The notes: generated by a model from the sequence alone, not told the origin. 64,000 bases of DNA from JAGOBP01 sp046328575 (GCA_046328575.1 JAXLWI010000021.1:1-64000), one strand, 5' to 3'; counted from the stretch's first letter, positions 46,084 to 57,000 are shown. Numbers and translations: made by a program.

Positions 46084-49000
46084 TCATGCGCTCGTTTCGG
46101 CCAGCAAAGCGGCCAACTCGGCTTCGTTGAGATTGGCCTCAGGAAAGTCGGATGGCGTATAGCCGCCGGCTTCAGGCGACAAACAGTGCTTGATCAAATG
46201 GCGCAGCGCTGCGTAAAAATCGGTGGCAACCCGCTCGATCGTCTCGGTCCGATGAAGGTTGGTGCTGTAGATCCACTCCATGTGCAGCTGCCCGCCGATG
46301 ATGCTGCCGCTGATGTCGAGCAGGTGCGCGCGTTGATCGCGCGGACTGTGCTCGGCGCCGGTCGGCTCGGTGGCGAGCGTGAACGTCGCGTCGAGCGTGT
46401 GATCGAATTGGCCCAGATAGTTGAAGCTGACCTCTGGCTGTGGCGCGCTGCGCAGCGCATCTCGAATCGACTGGTCGGCGCAGAGGTAACGCAGCAGGCC
46501 ATAGCCAATGCCGTGCTGCGGCACGCGGCGCAGTTGTTCTTTGATCGCCTTCAACATCGCGCCGGGTTCGTTGACGCCGCGCAGGTCCAATCGGGTTGGG
46601 TAAACCGTGGTGAACCAACCGACCGTACGCGAGAGATCGACATCGTCGAACAGCGCCTCGCGCCCATGACCTTCTTGATCGATCAATACTGCGCGTGAAC
46701 CAATCCAACGCGACAACGCTTCGGCCAACGCCGTCAACAGCACATCGTTGATTCCGGTCTGATAGGCTGCTGGAACTTCGTGTAACAGCGCCGATGTCTC
46801 TGCCGCGCTGAGCGTGGTCATTAGCGTGTGGGCTGACGCTTCGCGGTTGTCGCCGTGGGCGAAATCGCGCGGCAATTGCGCGACCGCATCACGCGTCAGC
46901 GACTGCCAGAAATCGAGTTCGCGTTTCGCCGTTGCTGACTGCGCGTACGTGACCAAACGTTCGGCCCACTGTTTGAACGACGTGGTCTTGTTGGGCAGTT
47001 GGACCGGTTCGCCCCGCGCCAACTGGTTATATGTACGCTGAAAATCTTCCAGCAAAATGCGCCATGACACGGTGTCGATCACGAGATGATGTGCGGAGAG
47101 CAGCAACCGGCTCGATCGAGTCTGGCCGCAATTAAAGAATGCTACACGTAACAGTGAGCCTTCGCGCAGGTTGACGACCGCCCGCAGCCACGCCGCCGCC
47201 GTTTCGATCGCTTCGCACAGCCAGGCGTCGGGCACGTCGGACATATCGACGTAGTTGAAGGCGCCGTCGCCGTCGGCTTCAGTCGCGGGCGGAATGTGCT
47301 GTTGCCAGCCGAATGGCGTATGTTCATAGTGCAAGCGGAGCGCGTCGTGATGAATCACCAACTGTTCGATCGCCTGTTTGACCAACGTCGAATCCAATGT
47401 CCGATCGATCTTCAAGAGCAACGTTTGCTTCCAAAAGTGTGGATTGGGCCAATCCTGTTCGACGAACCAGCGTTGAATCGGCGTGAATGGCACTGGCCCT
47501 ACGACGTCGCTTTGTTCGGCGGTGATCACCGGCGCCCGATCGGCCACGGCGGCCAACTCGGCCACCGTCGGATGCTCAAACAACTGGCGTGGTGTCAGAT
47601 GCAATCCGGCTTGATTCGCGCGCGCGATCACCTGAATGCTGAGGATCGAATCGCCGCCGAGTTCAAAGAAATTGTCATGAATGCCGACGCGCTTCACGCC
47701 CAATACCTGCCGCCAAATGTCAGTCAGCGTTTGTTCATCGGCGGTGCGAGGTTCGACTTCAATTTGATCGGACGTTGGCGCAGTCTGATCGGGTTTGGGC
47801 AGCGCGCGTCGATCGACTTTGTGATTGGGCGTTAGCGGCAGCGCGTCGAGGATCACATACGTCGCGGGCAGCATGTAATCAGGCACGCGCTCCTTCAAGA
47901 AGGCACGCAGTTCGTTGGCTTCCAATGGCTGATCGGATTCGAGATAGGCCACTAGGCGTCGATCGCCGGGGGTGTCTTCGCGCACCACGACCGCTGCTTC
48001 TCGCACATGCGGATGTTGATTGAGCGCGCCTTCGATCTCGGCCAATTCAATGCGGAAGCCGCGCATCTTCACTTGCTGATCGATTCGCCCGACAAACTCA
48101 ATATTGCCGTCGGCGCGATAACGGGCGAGATCGCCGGTCTTGTAGAGTCGAGCGCAGGTTGCCGACGACAGACTACCGAACGGATTCGAAATGAAGCGCT
48201 CGTTCGTCAGATCGGGTTGATTGAGATAGCCGCGCGCCACACCCGCACCACCGATGTGGAGTTCGCCCGGCACACCGATCGGCACAGGGCGCAGATCGCG
48301 ATCGAGGATGTAGAGTTGGGCGTTGGCAATCGGCCGCCCGATCGGGAGTTCACTGCTGAGCGGTTCACCGGCTTGCGGCTCATAGATCGAGGTGATGATG
48401 GTGCCTTCGGTCGGGCCATACGTGTTGAGCCAGCGCACCTTGTCGCCGCCGACTTTTTGCCACAGCGCATAGCGTTCCGCTGAGGCTTTTTCGCCGCCGA
48501 CGATCACCAATCGCAACGACGACGGCAGCGGTTGCGGCGCAATCGATAATTCGTATACCCACTCGTGCCAGTAAGCCGTCGGCAGATCGAGTACGGTCAA
48601 CTGGACGCGCTCGATCAACGTCAGCAACTCCGCGCCGGTCAGTAAGTCGTTGGAGCGCAGCACCAGCGTCGCACCGCTGAGCAAAGTGGGATAGATTTCT
48701 TCGGCGGCGGTGTCGAAGTTGATGGTCGCGAATTGCAGCACGCGATCAACTGAGGTTAATTCAAATGCGCGTTGCACCGCTAGATTGTGATTGACCAGCG
48801 ACCGATGTGTGATCATTACGCCTTTAGGTTGGCCGGTGGAACCGGACGTGTAGATCACGTAGGCGAGGTTGTCGGGCGTGACGCCGACTTCAGGATTGGC
48901 GTCACTGGATTGAGCGATGAGAGGCCAATCGGCGTCGAGGCGGATCACATGCGGAACGGTGAGCGCGGAGCGCGGATTGACTGTCAGCGCTTGTTGGGTG

Positions 49001-52000
49001 AGCACGATGCTGAGCCGGGCATCGGTCAGCATGTAGTGCAGACGCTCGGCAGGATAAGCAGGATCGAGCGGGACGTACGCACCGCCCGCTTTCAGGATGC
49101 CCAACAAACCGATGATCATCTCAACTGAGCGATCGGCGCACAAACCGATGAGTGTCTCTGGCCCAACGCCGAATGTTTGCAGATAATGCGCCAGTCGATT
49201 CGCGCGTTGATTCAGTTCGCGATAAGTCAACTGCCGATCACCGCTCACCACCGCCACGGCGTCAGGTCTACAGGCGGCTTGCGCTTCGAAGAGATGCTGG
49301 ACGCAGCGATCGATCGCATAAGCGGTAGGCGTGTCGTTCCAGTCGATCAGAATGCGGCGTTCTTCGGCCTCAGACATGATCGGCAGGGCGGCGATCGAGC
49401 GATCGGGCTTAGCGACGATGCCGCTGAGCAGGACTTGCAGATGCTGCGCCAGTCGTTCGATAGTGGCGGCGTCGAATAGATCGGTGTTGTACTCGAAGGT
49501 GCCGCTTAAACCGTCGGGCTTAGCTTGCATCGTCAGCGTCAGATCGAAGTTGGCGATGCCGACATCGACGGGTACGTCCGTCACTGTCAAGCCGGGCAGC
49601 GTCAGCGGCTGCGCGGGCGCGTTCTGCAGCACAAACATCGCTTGGAACAGCGGCGTGTGGCTCAAATCGCGGCCAGGTTGCAGCGCATCGACGATCATCT
49701 CGAACGGCACGTCTTGATGCGCGTAAGCACCAAGCGCGGTTTCGCGCACACGCTTCAAGAGATCGCGGAAGGTCGGCGCGCCAGTCAGATTAACGCGCAA
49801 GGCCAATGTGTTGACGAAGCACCCGATCAAGCCTTCGATCTCGGCGCGAGTGCGATTGGCGATGGGCGTGCCGATGCAAATATCATCTTGCCCGGTGTAG
49901 CGATAGAGCAGCGTATCGAAAGCGGCCAGCAGCGTCATGAAGAGGGTTGCGCCGGATTGACGGCTAAGATCGTCGAGCGCGACGGACAAATCGGCGGGTA
50001 GCGTGAAAGCGACTTGCGCACCGTGATTGGTCTGCAACGCCGGGCGTGGTCGATCAGTCGGGATGTTCAGCACTGGTAACTCACCGCCGAGGTGTTGCTT
50101 CCAATAGGCCAGTTGCTGCTCTAATACGTCGCCTTGCAGCCAGTGGCGCTGCCAGTGTGCGAAGTCAGCGTACTGGATGGCCAAGTCGGGCAGCGGCAGA
50201 GATCGATCGTGCGTGAAGGCATCGTACAACACGGCCGTCTCGCGGATTAGCACGCTGGTCGACCAGCCGTCGAAGATGATGTGATGGATCGCGAAGAGCA
50301 GCAGATGATCATCGGGCGCGAGACGGATCAGGTGTACGCGCAGCAACGGGCCGCGCGCCAAATCGAAGGGTCGCCGGGCTTCGTCGCGCAGGAACCGTTG
50401 GGCCGACGGTGCGCGATCGGGTTCCGGCAGCGATTGCAGATCGGTGATAGGTAAAGTCACATCCATTGCGGACGCGACGTCGATATAGGCCTGCCCGTCA
50501 CGCGCGGGGAACGTCGCTCGCAAAACTTCGTGACGCTGCACGACTGCGGCGAGGCTGCGCTGCAAAGCGGTCACATCGAGCGGGCCGGTCAGTCGGATCG
50601 CGGCGGCGACGTTGTAAACCGGACTGCCTGGCTCTAATTGATCGAGGAACCACAAGCGCTGCTGCGCGAAGGACAGCGGCCGGGCGTGATTGAGGAGTCC
50701 GCTGGGTTGAAGCGGTTCAATTGGCGTGTGCATACCGCGCAGCAGCGCTTCAACTCGCCGCGCTAGTTCAGCCACCGTCGAGGCTTCAAACAAATCACGC
50801 AACGGCAGTTCGATCTGGAACATATCACGGAGACGCGACACGACTTGCGTGGCCAACAGCGAATGTCCGCCGAGATCAAAGAAGTTGTCGTGAAGGCCAA
50901 TGCGTTTGTTGTTCAGCACCTGCGACCAAATGCCAGCGATGATCTCTTCAACCGGTGTGCGTGGTGCGGCGTACTCGCTTACGGTGGCTGACCAATCGGG
51001 TTCGGGCAATGCGCGCCGATCGACTTTGCCGTTGGGCGTCACCGGAATTGCATCGAGGACGACATAGGCCGACGGCACCATGTAATCGGGTAGAGTGCGT
51101 TTGAGGAAGGCGCGCAGTTCTATGGTGGTTGGCGCGGTGTGATGCGGCACAATATAAGCGGCCAGGCGTTGCTGACCAACTTCGTCGGCGCGGGCGACCA
51201 CGGCAGCAGTCATGATGTCGGGATGCTTCGCCAATGCCGCTTCGATCTCGCCCAGTTCGATGCGGAAGCCGCGCACTTTAACCTGCTGATCGATGCGACC
51301 CAGAAATTCGATTTCACCATCAGGCAAATAACGCACGAGGTCGCCAGTCTTGTAAAGACACTCACTGGCCGTCGACGATAGATCGCTGACGGGATTGGGA
51401 ATGAAGCGTTCCTGCGTGAGAGCCGGTCGATTGAGGTAACCGCGCGCGAGGCCAGCGCCGCCGATATGCAGTTCGCCCGGCACACCGATCGGCACAGGCT
51501 GTAAGTGCGAATCCAGAATATAGAGGCGCGTGTTGTCGATGGGGCGACCAATCGACGGGGCGGCTGCGGTGTGCTCGATCGGCGGCACGACACCCGAAGT
51601 GGTTACGACGGTGTCCTCGGTTGGACCATAGTTGTTGATCAATCGGAACGGCAGATCGGTCGGTGGATAGACATGAAGTTTGTCGCCACCAGTAAGTAGG
51701 TAACGCAGCGTCGAACCTTTCGGCCACTTGAGCAGTAAGGCGCTTTCGGCCAGTGGGGTTGGCAGGAATGAAAGCGTAATCGACTTGGAAATCAGCCAAT
51801 CGCGCAACTGCTGCGGCGAGGTGCGCGTTTCATCGTCAGGAATGTGCAGGCTTGCGCCCGTGGTCAGGTACGGCCACACTTCCCAGACGGACGCATCGAA
51901 GCCTTGTCCGGCCAACTGTGTGGCGCGATCGCGTGACGTGACACCGAAGACGCGGCGATGCCAAAAGACCAGATTCAACAGACTGCGATGCTCGATGAGC

Positions 52001-54006
52001 ACGCCTTTGGGTTGGCCGGTGGAACCGGACGTATAGATCACGTAAGCGAGGTTATGGACGGTGGCGGCACACGATGGGTTCGCATCGCTTTCGGCGGCAA
52101 TGACGGACCAAGCGGTGTCGAGACAAATGCATTTGTGATTTGTGATTTGTGATTTCTGATTTGTGAGATCGGCCAGTAAGCGATGCTGCGTCAAAAGAGC
52201 GATGGCAGCTGAATCTTCAAGCATGAAGGCGATGCGATCGGGCGGGTAGGCGGGATCGATCGGTAAATACGCGCCGCCTGCTTTGAGCACGCCGAGTGCG
52301 CCAACGATCAGATCGAGCGAACGGTTCACGCACAGTCCGACGATTTTCTCTGGCCCAACTCCGAGTTTTTGCAGCGCGTGTGCCAGTTGATTGGCGCGCC
52401 GGTTCAACTCGCGATAGGTCAACGCTTCGGTATCGGTGGCGACCGCGAGCGCATCGGGCGTCTGCGCGGCCTGTGATTCAACGAGTTGCTGAACACACCG
52501 ATCGAGCGGATAGGCCACGTCGGTCGCATTCCAATCGATCAGCACCTGTCGCCGTTCGGCTTCGGATAACAACGGTAAGGTAGCGATCGAGCGATCGGGT
52601 TCCGTGACGACGCCGGACAGCAGCGTCTGATAATGATCGATCAGACGCTGCATGGTCGGCGATTCGAAGAGATCGGTGCTGTATTCGAGCGTGCCGCACA
52701 AGCCGCCGGGTTGGTCTTCCATCGACAACGCGAGATCGAACTTGGACGTGCCGCGTTCGATCGGGAGCAGGTTGATTGCTAGATCGGCTAGCTGCAACTG
52801 TTGAAAAGCAGTGTTTTGCAGATCGAACTCGGCCTGGAACAACGGCGAGGTGCTCGCAGCTCGATCGGCTTGCAGCGCCTCGACGAGCATATCAAACGGC
52901 ACGTCTTGATGTGCGTACGCACCAAGCGCGGTTTCGCGCACACGCTGGAGCATTTCGCGGAACGATGGTTCACCAGTCAGATCGATGCGGAGCGGCAGCG
53001 TGTTGACGAAGAAGCCGATCAGATTCTCTATCTCGGCGCGATCGCGGTTGGCGATGACTGTGCCAACGCAGATGTCAGTCTGGTTGGTGTAGCGATGCAG
53101 CAGCGTGTGAAAGGCGGCCAGCAACACCATGAATAACGTGACATCTTCGCGGCGAGCCAGCGCTTTCAATTGATCGGATAAATCAGGCGACAGAGCGAAC
53201 GCAAGATGCGCGCCGCAATGGGATGACTGGCTGGGTCGCGGATGATCGGTGGGTAGCTCCAGCGCAGTGGCGCAGCCGTTTAACTGATTCCGCCAGTAAG
53301 TCAACTGCCGATCGAGCACTTCGCCTTGCAGCCACTGCCGCTGCCAGTGCGCGAAGTCGGCGTATTGCAGCGGCAGTTCAGGTAGAGGCGACGGATGACC
53401 GCGGGTGTACGCCGTGTACAGCGCGGCCAACTCTTTAATTAAGACTCCGCACGACCAGCCATCGGCGATGATGTGATGCAAGGTCAGCAGCAACACGTGA
53501 TGATCGGTGGTGAGGTACAGCAACGTGGCGCGCACTAACGGACCATGCGTGAGATCGAAGGGGCGCTGGGCTTCGGCGGTTGCCAGGCGGATGGCTTCGG
53601 CCCACCGATCGTCTTCAGCCCGCCCACTTAGATCGACAATCGGTAGGTCGAGCGTCAACTCGGGCGCGATGTGCTGCATCGGCTGATCGTCGCGGCTGAA
53701 GAACGTGGTGCGCAGGGCGGTATGCCGTCGCACAATCTCGTTGAGCGCGCGACGCAGCGCGGTCACATCGAGCGTGCCCTTCATCTCCAACGCCGCCGGA
53801 ATGGTATACAAGGCGCTGCCCGGCTCCAGTTGATCGAGGAACCAGAGCCGGCGCTGTGCCAGCGCGGCGGGCACAGCGTCGGCCGTTGGGCACGGTTGAA
53901 TCATCGGCGGTGGGTGGCCGTTGCCGCTGCGCGTTTTGAGACGCTGTATCAACAACGCGCGCTTTTCCGGCGAGAGATCGGCGATGCGTCGCGATTGATC
54001 GATCAC
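46084..54006 (-). CDS. NRPS2, two modules C-A-T-C-A-T-E (predicted Leu, D-basic residue)
   Basis: A 2640-residue synthetase with a GTG start at 54006; AAAGGAG overlaps the stop of the giant cadherin-like gene 10 bases upstream. An N-terminal docking-like helix (LSPEKRALLIQRLK) is followed by C1 (HHIIADGWS near 178), A1 (FDASVWE near 704), T1 (near 1045), C2 (HHIIFDGWS near 1243), A2 (FDTAAEE near 1763), T2 (GGDS near 2115) and E (HHLVIDTVSW near 2306). The A1 code reads D-A-W-F-L-G-N-V-V-K, identical to the published Leu code. The A2 code reads D-T-E-D-I-G-T-I-I-K, probably basic, and the residue would be inverted by E. The C-terminus YTPSDFPEANLNEAELAALL fits the communication donor helix known from tyrocidine-type synthetases and should meet the NRPS3 N-terminus. 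Confidence 0.95.
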   Translation of the reverse strand: MIDQSRRIADLSPEKRALLIQRLKTRSGNGHPPPMIQPCPTADAVPAALAQRRLWFLDQLEPGSALYTIPAALEMKGTLDVTALRRALNEIVRRHTALRTTFFSRDDQPMQHIAPELTLDLPIVDLSGRAEDDRWAEAIRLATAEAQRPFDLTHGPLVRATLLYLTTDHHVLLLTLHHIIADGWSCGVLIKELAALYTAYTRGHPSPLPELPLQYADFAHWQRQWLQGEVLDRQLTYWRNQLNGCATALELPTDHPRPSQSSHCGAHLAFALSPDLSDQLKALARREDVTLFMVLLAAFHTLLHRYTNQTDICVGTVIANRDRAEIENLIGFFVNTLPLRIDLTGEPSFREMLQRVRETALGAYAHQDVPFDMLVEALQADRAASTSPLFQAEFDLQNTAFQQLQLADLAINLLPIERGTSKFDLALSMEDQPGGLCGTLEYSTDLFESPTMQRLIDHYQTLLSGVVTEPDRSIATLPLLSEAERRQVLIDWNATDVAYPLDRCVQQLVESQAAQTPDALAVATDTEALTYRELNRRANQLAHALQKLGVGPEKIVGLCVNRSLDLIVGALGVLKAGGAYLPIDPAYPPDRIAFMLEDSAAIALLTQHRLLADLTNQKSQITNHKCICLDTAWSVIAAESDANPSCAATVHNLAYVIYTSGSTGQPKGVLIEHRSLLNLVFWHRRVFGVTSRDRATQLAGQGFDASVWEVWPYLTTGASLHIPDDETRTSPQQLRDWLISKSITLSFLPTPLAESALLLKWPKGSTLRYLLTGGDKLHVYPPTDLPFRLINNYGPTEDTVVTTSGVVPPIEHTAAAPSIGRPIDNTRLYILDSHLQPVPIGVPGELHIGGAGLARGYLNRPALTQERFIPNPVSDLSSTASECLYKTGDLVRYLPDGEIEFLGRIDQQVKVRGFRIELGEIEAALAKHPDIMTAAVVARADEVGQQRLAAYIVPHHTAPTTIELRAFLKRTLPDYMVPSAYVVLDAIPVTPNGKVDRRALPEPDWSATVSEYAAPRTPVEEIIAGIWSQVLNNKRIGLHDNFFDLGGHSLLATQVVSRLRDMFQIELPLRDLFEASTVAELARRVEALLRGMHTPIEPLQPSGLLNHARPLSFAQQRLWFLDQLEPGSPVYNVAAAIRLTGPLDVTALQRSLAAVVQRHEVLRATFPARDGQAYIDVASAMDVTLPITDLQSLPEPDRAPSAQRFLRDEARRPFDLARGPLLRVHLIRLAPDDHLLLFAIHHIIFDGWSTSVLIRETAVLYDAFTHDRSLPLPDLAIQYADFAHWQRHWLQGDVLEQQLAYWKQHLGGELPVLNIPTDRPRPALQTNHGAQVAFTLPADLSVALDDLSRQSGATLFMTLLAAFDTLLYRYTGQDDICIGTPIANRTRAEIEGLIGCFVNTLALRVNLTGAPTFRDLLKRVRETALGAYAHQDVPFEMIVDALQPGRDLSHTPLFQAMFVLQNAPAQPLTLPGLTVTDVPVDVGIANFDLTLTMQAKPDGLSGTFEYNTDLFDAATIERLAQHLQVLLSGIVAKPDRSIAALPIMSEAEERRILIDWNDTPTAYAIDRCVQHLFEAQAACRPDAVAVVSGDRQLTYRELNQRANRLAHYLQTFGVGPETLIGLCADRSVEMIIGLLGILKAGGAYVPLDPAYPAERLHYMLTDARLSIVLTQQALTVNPRSALTVPHVIRLDADWPLIAQSSDANPEVGVTPDNLAYVIYTSGSTGQPKGVMITHRSLVNHNLAVQRAFELTSVDRVLQFATINFDTAAEEIYPTLLSGATLVLRSNDLLTGAELLTLIERVQLTVLDLPTAYWHEWVYELSIAPQPLPSSLRLVIVGGEKASAERYALWQKVGGDKVRWLNTYGPTEGTIITSIYEPQAGEPLSSELPIGRPIANAQLYILDRDLRPVPIGVPGELHIGGAGVARGYLNQPDLTNERFISNPFGSLSSATCARLYKTGDLARYRADGNIEFVGRIDQQVKMRGFRIELAEIEGALNQHPHVREAAVVVREDTPGDRRLVAYLESDQPLEANELRAFLKERVPDYMLPATYVILDALPLTPNHKVDRRALPKPDQTAPTSDQIEVEPRTADEQTLTDIWRQVLGVKRVGIHDNFFELGGDSILSIQVIARANQAGLHLTPRQLFEHPTVAELAAVADRAPVITAEQSDVVGPVPFTPIQRWFVEQDWPNPHFWKQTLLLKIDRTLDSTLVKQAIEQLVIHHDALRLHYEHTPFGWQQHIPPATEADGDGAFNYVDMSDVPDAWLCEAIETAAAWLRAVVNLREGSLLRVAFFNCGQTRSSRLLLSAHHLVIDTVSWRILLEDFQRTYNQLARGEPVQLPNKTTSFKQWAERLVTYAQSATAKRELDFWQSLTRDAVAQLPRDFAHGDNREASAHTLMTTLSAAETSALLHEVPAAYQTGINDVLLTALAEALSRWIGSRAVLIDQEGHGREALFDDVDLSRTVGWFTTVYPTRLDLRGVNEPGAMLKAIKEQLRRVPQHGIGYGLLRYLCADQSIRDALRSAPQPEVSFNYLGQFDHTLDATFTLATEPTGAEHSPRDQRAHLLDISGSIIGGQLHMEWIYSTNLHRTETIERVATDFYAALRHLIKHCLSPEAGGYTPSDFPEANLNEAELAALLAETSA
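52132..52166. repeat. heptanucleotide array in NRPS2 A1, site 1
   Basis: TTTGTGA TTTGTGA TTTGTGA TTTCTGA TTTGTGA, five units with one base change, in the loop before CLDTAW (LTNQKSQITNHK). It is the most regular array in the window. Confidence 0.82.
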
Positions 54007-54016
54007 AACGGCTCCT

Positions 54017-57000
54017 TTAGTTCCGGGTGATCAGCGGCAGATACACATGCACGCCGACGGTGATCGAGAAGCGTTGTGTCACGGCTTGGCCGCCGTTATC
54101 GGTGACACGCAGTTCGACAGTGTGCGCGCCAGAATCGTGATCGTCAGGTGTGCCGCTCAAAGTGGCCGTGCCGTCGCCGTGATCGATCAACGTGAGCCAA
54201 GCCGGTTTAGTAACGGATGCGATCGTGAATGTCGCATCGGTGTCATTGTCTGCGACGAGGACGTCATAGGCGTAGCCCGCTCCAGGGCTGGCAATCGTTA
54301 TCGGGCTGCTGACGAAGCGTGGTGCATCGTTGTCGGCGGTGACGTTAATGGTGACCAACGCAAAGGCGTGATGGCCCACGGTATCGATGGCCGCGAGGGT
54401 AAATTCGGCGGCGTAATTGGCTGTGCGATTGGTTGGCGTGTAAATCCATGCGCCGGTGACGGTGTTAACGCTGGCACTTCCGATCGTGGGCAGTCCAGTG
54501 ATGGCGTAGCGCAGCTGATCGTCGGTATCGGGATCGGTCGCGCTGGCCGGGCCGTTAACCGCCATGTCTTCGGTGGTGGTGGCGCTAATGTTGGCGTTGA
54601 TCGGCGCATCGTTGTCGGCGGTAACTGTGATCGTGATCGCGGCTGTAGCTGTATGCGCCGCCGTATCGGCGACGGTGAGGGTAAATACGACGGTATAGCT
54701 CCCCATCCGATTGGTAGGTGTGTACACCCACACGCCTGTGGTCGCGCCAATGGCCGCTACACCAATGCTCGGTTGCCCAGATACCGTGTAGTGCAGTACG
54801 TCATTCGTATCCGGGTCAGTAACGATCAGGGTGCGGGAGACGGTGGTGTCTTCGTTGGTGTTGACGTTCGCTGGACTAGCGGACACCGGATCGTTATCAG
54901 CGCTGACATTGATGGTGATCCGAGCCGCGTCGGTGTGGCTACCAGTGTCGCTGACGGTGACGGTGAAGACATCGGTATAGCTTGCGGTCCGATTGGCCGG
55001 GGTGTACGTCCAAGTACCCGTGCCCGAATTGACGACTGCCGAACCATAGGTTGGATTCGTCGTCACCGAATAGCTCAGCGTATCGTCGGTGTCGGGATCG
55101 GTCGCCGTGATCGTTCCATTGGCGGCGGTATCTTCGTTCGTCGAAGAGGTAGCGTCGTTAGCCGTTGGTGCGTCGTTGTCGGCGGTGACATTGATCGTGA
55201 CGCGTGCCGAATCGGAGTGGCTGGCGCTGTCAGTCACGGTGACGGTGAAGACGGCCGTGTAGTTCGCTCGGCGGTTGATCGGGGTGTACGTCCACACGCC
55301 GGTGCTGGCGTTGATGTTCGCTGAACCGTAAACCGGATTAGTCGTGATCGCGTACGAGAGCGTATCGTCGGTATCCGGATCGGTCGCCGTGAGGGTGCCA
55401 GAGCGCGGCGTGTCCTCGTTGGTCGATGCGGTGGTGTTGTCGGCATTCGGCCAGTCGTTGTCCGCGTCGACAGCGATCGTGACGCGTGCCGGAGCGGTGT
55501 GGCCGCCGGTATCGGCGACGGTGATGGTGAACACCGCGGTGTAGTCGGCCATCCGATTGATCGGGGTGTACGTCCACGCGCCGGTTGAGGCATTCACGGT
55601 AGCCGAACCGAAGTTCGGACCAGTGGTGAGCGCATACGACAGCGTATCGTTCACATCAGGGTCGTTGGCCGTGATCGTGCCGTTGATAACAGTATCTTCA
55701 TTGGTTGACGTGTTGACATTGTTGGCGGTCACGGCGTCATTATCGGCGGTGACGTTGACGGTCACGCGGCCCGGATCGGATCGGCCGCCGAGATCGGTGA
55801 CGGTCATAGTGAAAATCGCCGTGTAATTGGCCGTCCGATTGATCGGGGTATACGTCCACGCGCCAGTGCTGGCGTTGATGTTCGCCGCGCCGTAATTCGG
55901 GTTGGTCGTGATCGCATATCTTAATGTGTCGTCTGTATCCGGATCGGTCGCGACAGCTGTGTCGCTGTGCGGCGTGTCTTCGCTGGTCGAAACCGTCGTA
56001 TTGCCGAGAGTGGGACTGTCGTTGTCGGCGGTGACACTGACTGTGACGCGCGCCGGATCAGAGTGCGCCGCCGAATCGGTGACGGTGACGGTGAAGATGG
56101 CCGTGTAATTTGCCCGGCGATTGATCGGGTTGTATGTCCACGCGCCAGTCGTCGAGTTGATGGTCGCCGTGCCGTAATTCGGGTTGGTCGTGATCGCGTA
56201 CGAGAGTGTGTCGTTGGTATCGGGATCGGTCGCCGCGATCGTGCCGTTGGCGGACGTATCCTCGTTGGTTGAAGCCGTTGCATCATTAGCGGTTGGCGCG
56301 TCATTATCCGCATCGACGTTGATGGTGACGCGCGCCGTATCAGAATGAGTGGCGCTATCGGTTACGGTGACGGTGAACACGGCGGTGTAGTCGGCCATCC
56401 GATTGATCGGAGTATACGTCCACGCGCCCGTGCTCGCGTTGATACTGGCCGTGCCGAAATTCGGGTTGGCCGTGATCGCGTACGACAGCGTATCGTTAGT
56501 GTCCGGATCGGTCGCCGTGATTGTGCCGTTGGTGGACGTGTCCTCGTTGGTCGAAGTCATGACGTCGTTAGCCGTCACTGGGTCATTATCGGCGGTGACG
56601 TTGATGGTTACGCGGCCCGGATCAGATCGGCCGCCGAGATCGGTGACCGTGATCGTAAAGATCGCAGTGTAATTCGCCATCCGATTGGTCGGTGTGTAGA
56701 TCCACGCGCCCGTGTTCGCGTTGATACTGGCTGCACCGAAATTCGGATTGGCAGTGACCGCATAACTCAGCGTGTCGTTGGTGTCGGGATCGCTGGCGAC
56801 GATCGTCCCGGTGTTAGCCATATCCTCAGTAGTTGAAGCTGTGGCATCGTTGGCGGTCGGACCATCGTTGTCGGCGGTGACGCTGACCGTGACGCGCGCC
56901 GGATCGCTGTGGCTGGCGCTATCGGTCACGGTCACGGTGAAGATGGCGGTGTAGTTTGCAGTCCGATTGATCGGGGTGTACGTCCACGCGCCCGTGCTGG

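Noticed and set aside
47080..47110. A defective epimerase in NRPS2 because its motif reads HHLVIDTVSW rather than DGVSW
   Set aside because: The catalytic His and Asp and the SW pair are intact, and the position after Asp varies in E domains.
14834..52166. The short AT-rich repeats as remnants of a CRISPR array or transposon ends
   Set aside because: Units are 7 bases in direct tandem with no spacers, no inverted ends and no target duplications, and they lie inside open frames.
54047..55324. 425-codon plus-strand open frame opposite the cadherin repeats
   Set aside because: It is the mirror of a repetitive, GC-rich coding region. The product has a low-complexity Arg/Gly/Val composition without a domain, and the minus-strand frame has a signal peptide and clear repeats.
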